Shown: positions 1 through 3,544 of the stretch, piece after piece
Numbering within the stretch: position 1 is the first letter of the stretch
Layout of the letters: every line of letters begins with the position of its first letter
DNA from: Globobulimina sp.
Lineage: Eukaryota > Foraminifera > Rotaliida
Direction: 5' to 3'
DNA length: 5,119 bases
NCBI GenBank assembly: GCA_003354225.1
Contig: PIVH01000715.1
Coordinates: forward strand, 1-5,119
Program-made: the position numbers and the translations under genes
The notes under the pieces: model-generated
What the model was told of the DNA's origin: nothing
Database searches by the model: none
What the model saw: the letters and a program-made list of their open reading frames with translations, nothing else

Positions 1-363
1 CTTAGTTAATTTGGATATTTGACGATTTCATACTTTTATCAATATTGCTGATATCCCATAAATATTTATTTTTGACAGTTTTTCATGATTTGGCATTATC
101 CATAAATAAACTACCTAATCCGTGTAACTTTGTGTATACCATAATTTTTTATTATTTTCGCTTGAATCGGCTACAAAATTGATTCACATTTCACAACAGG
201 TTTACCAAATAGATATCCCGCAGCCGTGGTGTTCAGGATCAAATAATATTATATTAAACTTAAGTTTTCAAAAAAGTATGATAAAAATAACGCAGGTTGT
301 GTTTTCAACACACTTTTTCCTACTCTACTCCACTCAAAATAGTATATTATTACTAATATATAT
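1..363. other. AT-rich 5' flank of the FOP-family gene
   Basis: I see no gene in this stretch. All frames are short, AT-rich and without family resemblance. The in-frame TAG at 340-342 closes the downstream gene's reading frame on its 5' side, so the first 363 bases are probably promoter plus 5' UTR, perhaps with the edge of a neighbour's 3' region at the far left. A short GC-richer island at about 218-240 (around cccgcagccgtggtgttcag) stands out from the surroundings and could be a promoter element, but I recognise no named site in it. I looked for an RFX-type X-box, expected for a ciliary gene, and did not find a convincing one. Confidence 0.5.
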
Positions 364-1122
364 ATGGCAGGAGCAAGTGTTGATGTTGATGTTGATGTTG
401 ATCCTCAAACTCAACAAACAAAGCAATTTGATCAATTAAAAGACATTGTATGTAAAACATTAGAAAAGAAAGGTATTTTGGCAAAGACACAAGCGAAACT
501 TCGTAAACATGTATTTGAAGCACTGTTAATCGGCGAACAAGAAAATAAATCAAATTTTTGCAATTTATCTCCACAAATTGATGAGAATGATATTTATGAT
601 AAGTTTGCAATGTCGTTAATTGGTGATTTTTTATCTTATCACCATTTGGATTATACACTGTCTTTAATGAACACTGAGTCACAAAATAAATTACAATTAA
701 CACAAAATATCACAGCAAATGAAATTGCATCAAGATTAGGTTTAGGAGCACAAAAACCAAATCCTGACCGCTGTTTATTGAAACAATTAGTTTCAAAGTT
801 ATTTGATTCCGATGTGTTTAAACCAACAAATTCTGTCTTATCAAATGGCATTAAATTGAAACAAAAAAGTCTATTAAATACATCATATACATCGTATCAA
901 ACTGCTTTAAATAATAATATTAATAATAATGATCGGAATGAGCGGATAATGAATAATGAGAATGAGAATGATAATGAATACGAGGATGATTTTGCCACTG
1001 ATAATGAATCACAAAATACTCTAAAATTAGAGAATGTTGCTGATATAATTTTGAATGTCAAAACGGATAAAATCAAATTTAATTTCAATTGTAATCACTC
1101 AGACAAAACAATAAAACAATAA
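364..1122 (+). CDS. FOP/TON1/CEP20-family centrosomal (LisH) protein
   Basis: This gene encodes 252 residues in one exon. The start is the first ATG after an in-frame TAG at 340-342, and the stop is TAA. Residues 24-58 (LKDIVCKTLEKKGILAKTQA, then KLRKHVFEALL) match the N-terminal segment shared by animal FOP (CEP43), CEP20/FOR20 and plant TON1. Residues 80-104 (LIGDFLSYHHLDYTLSLMNT) are a LisH dimerisation motif, followed by an LGL segment near 125 and a helix at 138-150. These families sit at centrosomes, basal bodies or the cortical microtubule array and recruit other proteins through dimeric LisH domains. Beyond about residue 160 the protein is unrecognised: Asn-rich at 183-204, acidic at 200-216 with YEDDF at 206-210, and Lys/Asn-rich at the end. 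At 252 residues it is longer than CEP20 and shorter than FOP, so family membership is secure but the exact orthologue is not. Residues 6-13 (four VD pairs) come from a gttgat hexamer repeat. The gene converges on the BuGZ homologue. Confidence 0.88.
   Translation: MAGASVDVDVDVDPQTQQTKQFDQLKDIVCKTLEKKGILAKTQAKLRKHVFEALLIGEQENKSNFCNLSPQIDENDIYDKFAMSLIGDFLSYHHLDYTLSLMNTESQNKLQLTQNITANEIASRLGLGAQKPNPDRCLLKQLVSKLFDSDVFKPTNSVLSNGIKLKQKSLLNTSYTSYQTALNNNINNNDRNERIMNNENENDNEYEDDFATDNESQNTLKLENVADIILNVKTDKIKFNFNCNHSDKTIKQ
379..402 (+). repeat. Four-copy gttgat hexamer repeat in coding sequence
   Basis: Four exact copies of gttgat lie in frame just after the start codon of the FOP-family gene and encode four Val-Asp pairs (residues 6-13). 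Because the unit is six bases, gain or loss of a copy would keep the frame. Closely related units occur at 1796-1858, inside the BuGZ homologue. Confidence 0.9.
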
Positions 1123-1420
1123 TATGGAGATTGGGAATCTATTTATTTATTTATTTATATTGACACTTTTCCTTCGCAAAACTTTCTTTTTTGGTTGCTC
1201 CAACTCCGCTGTCTCAGACTCAAAGGCAAAGATGACTTGTTTCAAAGTTTCAAGAGTTTGAAGTTTTTTTTTTTGCATACTTCATACCAGTGATACCACT
1301 GTAAATCAGTGCATTGTATGACAATCAAAAGTAATACAAATAAAATTCAATTAATTCATAAATCAGTGGCTTCAACAAATTTATTTATTTTTTCTCATTT
1401 TTTTATTTATTCTCATTTTT
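1123..1420. other. Shared 3' intergenic region between convergent genes
   Basis: These 298 bases separate two convergent stop codons, and I see no gene in them. The stretch contains attt-type repeats at about 1140-1158, an 11-base T run at 1264-1274, and a small inverted repeat (CAGTG at 1288-1292 and CACTG at 1297-1301, with a four-base loop). A plus-strand AATAAA at 1339-1344 could serve the FOP-family gene, and minus-strand AATAAA copies (TTTATT on the given strand at 1384-1389 and 1402-1407) could serve the BuGZ homologue. With so little space, the two transcripts' 3' UTRs may overlap. The plus-strand frame from 1309 to 1551 is composition-driven and runs antisense into the BuGZ exon, so I do not call it a gene. 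Confidence 0.55.
1402..1407 (-). terminator. Possible poly(A) signal of the BuGZ homologue
   Basis: The minus strand reads AATAAA 13 bases past the TAA stop codon of the BuGZ homologue. A second copy lies at 1384-1389. The surroundings are so AT-rich that chance matches are common, and polyadenylation signals of this organism are unknown to me. Confidence 0.3.
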
Positions 1421-2491
1421 TTATTGTTGAGTTTGTTGTTTATTGGTTGTCCAATAATAATTTGAATGTAAAAATCTTTGTTCTTCCATTGATATCATTT
1501 CATTTGTATACAACAAATGGTTCTTTTTGTTATTTTTTTTTGTGTTTATAATATTACCGCTCTCTCTCTCTCTCTCTATAATATTTTCATTTTGTTTAAT
1601 TTCAATCGATGCCATTCCATTTCCACCATTCATTTCATAATTTTTATTATTTGGTGATGATGGTTGTTGTGGTTGTTGTTGTTGTGATTGTTGTATTATT
1701 GTTATATTTGGTGGTGGATGGTGTGAATGAAGAGTATGGGAATGGGAATGGGATGGATGTGGTGGATGTGGTAGATGTGGATATGGCGGATGTATGGGAT
1801 GTTGATGTTGATGTGGATGTTGATGTGGATGTGGATGTGGATGCAGATGATGATGATGCTGATTATTAATATAATGGTTAAATGGTGATGGTGGCGGAGG
1901 CATTGCCATCATCATTGGAGCCATCATCATTTGATTCATCCTTTTATTTATTTATTTATTTATTTATTTATAGTCAGTGCAAGGATGTGATGTAATACAT
2001 ACATACATTGGATTTATCATTGGATTGGGAAACATTGGATGATGATTGATTTGTGGTGGAGGTGGTTGTTGTTGTAGTTGTTGTATTGGTGTTTGTTGTA
2101 TTGGTAATAATAATTTCTGTCTTTTAGTGGGTGGTTCGCCTCTTTCTGCGTGTTTTTCGTCAATAACTTGTTGCGGAATGTTAGACATTCCAAAGATATC
2201 GATATGAAATGAATCCCTTCCTTCTTTGGCATGCGGTACTTTATCAATTTGTTGTTTGTGCACTTGAAACACATGGACCATCATTCCATGCGCCGATCCC
2301 AACCGTTTATGACAAACAATACATTTGAAGTGTTTTGCTCTTTGATGTTGGATTAATACTTTTTCATTCTCAAATGTACGATCACAATAATAACAAAATA
2401 TTATTGGTTTAACTGCATAAAATGGTATTGCTATGTTCGAAAATCAAAAACAAACAAAAAATCACATACATTTCTTTTTTTTCCTTCCCAT
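1421..2491 (-). CDS. BuGZ: BuGZ/ZNF207-family zinc-finger spindle protein, three exons
   Basis: The exons are 2491-2470, 2412-2007 and 1940-1421, giving 948 nt, 315 residues and TAA. An in-frame TGA at 2506-2504 lies upstream of the ATG. The N-terminus MGRKKKKFKP is the family signature. Two C2H2 fingers follow: C14, C17, H30, H35 and C38, C41, H54, H59, joined by AKHFKC. The conserved HVFQVHKQQIDKVPHAKEGR and FGMSNIP segments come next, then a basic KRQK at 104-107. In animals BuGZ binds microtubules and Bub3, helps spindle assembly and kinetochore Bub3 loading, and also acts in splicing. The rest is low complexity: Gln/Pro at about 110-130, Met/Pro at 143-160, His/Pro at 171-217 and Gln at 226-236. 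Residues 287-306 (YTNEMISMEEQRFLHSNYYW) resemble the GLEBS Bub3-binding motif (HPDEDISLEERRAQLPKY in animal BuGZ), with an EEQR core at 295-298. Homology is certain; Bub3 binding is inferred. The splice joins are read from frame and GT-AG ends only. Confidence 0.9.
1560..1577. repeat. (CT)9 dinucleotide repeat inside BuGZ exon 3
   Basis: An uninterrupted run of nine CT units is read on the minus strand as alternating Glu-Arg (ERERES) at about residues 265-270 of the BuGZ homologue. It is flanked on both sides by tataatatt (1547-1555 and 1576-1584). A dinucleotide tract inside a coding exon is a frameshift hazard: losing or gaining one unit would remove the GLEBS-like end. Confidence 0.85.
1796..1858. 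repeat. Degenerate gatgtk hexamer tract encoding His-rich region
   Basis: On the given strand this tract is a run of gatgtt and gatgtgg-type units ending in gatgatgatgatg. On the coding (minus) strand it gives the densest part of the His/Pro/Gln stretch of the BuGZ homologue (roughly residues 171-191). Read on the plus strand it would give a Val-Asp run, the same dipeptide that the FOP-family gene carries near its start. That plus-strand frame is a shadow. Confidence 0.8.
1941..2006 (-). other. Intron 2 of the BuGZ homologue (66 nt)
   Basis: The donor is AT|GTATGT at 2006 and the acceptor is AAAAG|G at 1941. Joining 2007 to 1940 makes an ATG codon and opens a 172-codon frame, which fits the Met/Pro-rich character on both sides. 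A second GTATGT starts at 2002; using it would put exon 3 in another frame that soon meets a stop, so I prefer the upstream donor. A CTGAC branch-like element lies at 1977-1973. Between it and the acceptor is an (AAAT)n tract on the transcript strand, so there is no pyrimidine tract. Without splicing, translation would end at the TAA at 1966-1964. Confidence 0.8.
1942..1972. repeat. (TTTA)n tetranucleotide repeat in intron 2
   Basis: About seven units of ttta fill the 3' half of BuGZ intron 2, directly against the acceptor. Such tracts change length easily, which would alter the branch-to-acceptor distance. A shorter attt run lies in the convergent 3' region near 1140. Confidence 0.85.
2413..2469 (-). 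other. Intron 1 of the BuGZ homologue (57 nt)
   Basis: The donor is T|GTATGTGAT at 2469 and the acceptor is TTATGCAG|TT at 2413. Joining base 2470 to 2412-2411 makes the Phe codon of MGRKKKKFKP, the expected family N-terminus. An in-frame TGA at 2446-2444 on the unspliced strand confirms that exon 2 cannot extend upstream without splicing. The first exon is thus only 22 coding bases long. Confidence 0.87.
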
Positions 2492-2742
2492 GTTCAGGCA
2501 AAGTCAAACCAAGATAAACTTTTCAGATAAAAATCTTGCTTAGCTCATCCAGCTGATAATGGGCCTGGCTCTGGGTTCAGACTTCAGACTTCAGAGAAAC
2601 ATGATATTTTGTTTGCAAATGGGGCAAAACTTGCATGGCTAAAATCAGAATTGTTTTGACAGCACAAAATGTATTTAAACAACACAATTGAATTGAATAA
2701 GATTGACAACACAATTTAATATTTATTTGTTAAGAATATTGC
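2492..2742. promoter_or_regulatory. Rab 3' end and BuGZ promoter region
   Basis: These 251 bases lie between two minus-strand genes and hold no gene that I can support. The part next to 2742 should be the Rab 3' UTR and the part next to 2492 the BuGZ promoter and 5' UTR. The stretch contains a three-copy 7-bp tandem (ttcagac, ttcagac, ttcagag at 2576-2596), a GC-richer patch at about 2555-2580, two gataaa strings at about 2512-2532, and gcttagct at 2538-2545, which also occurs in the divergent promoter at 3523-3530. None matches a site whose factor I can name. Confidence 0.45.
2722..2727 (-). terminator. Possible poly(A) signal of the Rab gene
   Basis: The minus strand reads AATAAA about 16 bases downstream of the Rab TAA stop codon, followed by AT-rich sequence. 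It is plausible by position, but chance matches are common in this composition. Confidence 0.35.
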
Positions 2743-3419
2743 TTAATTGCAACATCCGGATTTATTTTTCTTTGTTTGTTGATCCAAAGTGACTTTGCTT
2801 CCGTTGTTATTGCCACCATCCCCCATCGATATTTTTTTTTCAACAATGTCAGTGGCGATGGCAATAAATGCTTCTTTCACATTGGTGTCAGTTTTGGCAG
2901 AAGTTTCAAAAAATTTTATGCCATATTCATCGGCTAATTCTTGCCCTCTGTCTTTTGTAATTATTCTATCATCGGTCATATCACATTTATTGCCAATTAA
3001 TATTTTTTGCACAGAGTCAGAAGCATGTTGCTCAATGTTGCGAATCCAATTTCTTATATTTAAAAAGGACTGTTCGTCGGTGATGTCATAAACTAACAAA
3101 ATGCCCATTGCGCCCCTATAATACGCAGTGGTTATCGTACGAAACCTTTCCTGTCCGGCGGTGTCCCATATTTGTAATTTCACTCTTTTACCGTCAATCT
3201 CTACCGTCTTAATCTTAAAATCAATTCCAATCGTTGTTATAAAGGATGTTGTAAATGAGTCATCACTGAATCTCAATAATAAACAACTTTTACCAACACC
3301 TAAAACATAAAAATAAACAACACATAATTACGCAAAATCGCACATACGTACCGTACCGTACCTGAATCACCGATCATTAACAGTTTTATTAAATAATCAT
3401 ATGCTGCCTGACGGGCCAT
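2743..3419 (-). CDS. RAB8: Rab8/RabE-type small GTPase, two exons
   Basis: The exons are 3419-3362 and 3299-2743, giving 615 nt, 204 residues and TAA; an in-frame TAA at 3428-3426 lies upstream of the ATG. The protein starts [20 protein letters not shown]. It has the P-loop GDSGVGKS at 17-24, effector-loop T42 in [20 protein letters not shown] at 64-74 with catalytic Q69, NKCD at 123-126, ETSAK at 151-155, and a C-terminal CC (202-203) before a final Asn, a CCX site for double geranylgeranylation. [17 protein letters not shown] and [12 protein letters not shown] favour Rab8/Rab10/RabE over Rab1. The length is typical. Rab8 proteins direct Golgi-to-plasma-membrane and ciliary vesicle traffic, cycling between GDP- and GTP-bound membrane states. 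T74 aligns with the switch II threonine phosphorylated by LRRK2 in animal Rab8. The linker at 178-201 is Gly/Asn/Lys-rich and variable, as usual. The gene shares a 125-bp divergent promoter with the glycosyltransferase. The subfamily rests on motifs rather than a tree. Confidence 0.95.
3300..3361 (-). other. Intron of the Rab gene (62 nt)
   Basis: The donor is TCAG|GTACGG at 3361 and the acceptor is GTTTTAG|GTGT at 3300. Splicing joins G to GT inside the first Gly of the GVGKS part of the P-loop, so this pair is fixed by protein homology. The donor lies in a triplicated GGTAC unit, which creates three further GT candidates downstream (3356, 3351 and 3347). All three would shift the frame. Confidence 0.93.
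3348..3362. repeat. Three-copy GTACC tandem spanning the Rab splice donor
   Basis: Three exact copies of gtacc on the given strand read GGTAC three times on the transcript strand. They begin at the last exon base and carry the 5' splice site, followed by GTATGT at 3347. Confidence 0.9.
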
Positions 3420-3544
3420 TCGATTTTATAATTAATATCAAAGGAATTGAACTGAAGCGATGTTAGTAATAAGAGAGAGAGAGAGAAGATAAGATAAGCG
3501 TTTTTGCACTCAACTCAACTGAGCTTAGCTGATCACACTGAACC
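3420..3544. promoter_or_regulatory. Divergent promoter between the Rab and glycosyltransferase genes
   Basis: Only 125 bases separate the two divergent start codons, so both promoters and both 5' UTRs must fit here unless there are upstream non-coding exons. The stretch contains an AG dinucleotide run (3472-3486), two overlapping agataag strings (3487-3498), a tataatta string near 3426-3433, an actcaactcaactgag segment at about 3509-3522 and gcttagct (3523-3530) followed by tgatca. The agataag strings resemble GATA-factor sites, but I have no evidence that such factors act here. The TGA at 3539-3541 is in frame with the downstream ATG. Confidence 0.6.

Noticed and set aside
179-439. Plus-strand open frame of 86 codons overlapping the start of the FOP-family gene
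   Set aside because: It begins at a TTG, is rich in Ile/Leu/Asn from base composition alone, overlaps a well-supported gene in another frame and resembles nothing known.
353-703. Minus-strand open frame opposite the FOP-family gene
   Set aside because: Antisense shadow; its His-Gln run is simply the complement of the gttgat repeat.
1123-1420. Possible small RNA or extra exon in the convergent region
   Set aside because: The only inverted repeat has a five-base stem; no tRNA-like fold, no splice-flanked open segment and no family match.
1309-1551. Plus-strand open frame with hydrophobic Phe/Leu-rich stretches
   Set aside because: T-rich DNA gives Phe/Leu by composition; it is antisense to BuGZ exon 3 and has no recognisable family.
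1609-1869. Plus-strand open frame with a Val-Asp repeat
   Set aside because: Complement of the His/Pro-coding tract of the BuGZ homologue, which is anchored by its splice frame and zinc-finger N-terminus.
2017-2274. Second minus-strand open frame in the BuGZ region
   Set aside because: Other-frame shadow of exon 2, with Asn/Tyr/Gln runs from the repeats.
1964-2302. BuGZ exon 2 frame taken as a stand-alone gene of 112 codons
   Set aside because: It starts at a TTG in the middle of the second zinc finger and ends at a stop inside an intron; the three-exon model explains both ends.
2789-3310. Plus-strand open frames opposite the Rab gene
   Set aside because: Antisense shadows of a strongly conserved GTPase.
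3472-3498. GAGA-factor or GATA-factor binding sites
   Set aside because: The strings fit, but they may be simple microsatellite sequence, and the presence of such factors in this organism is unknown; kept only as a description of the promoter.
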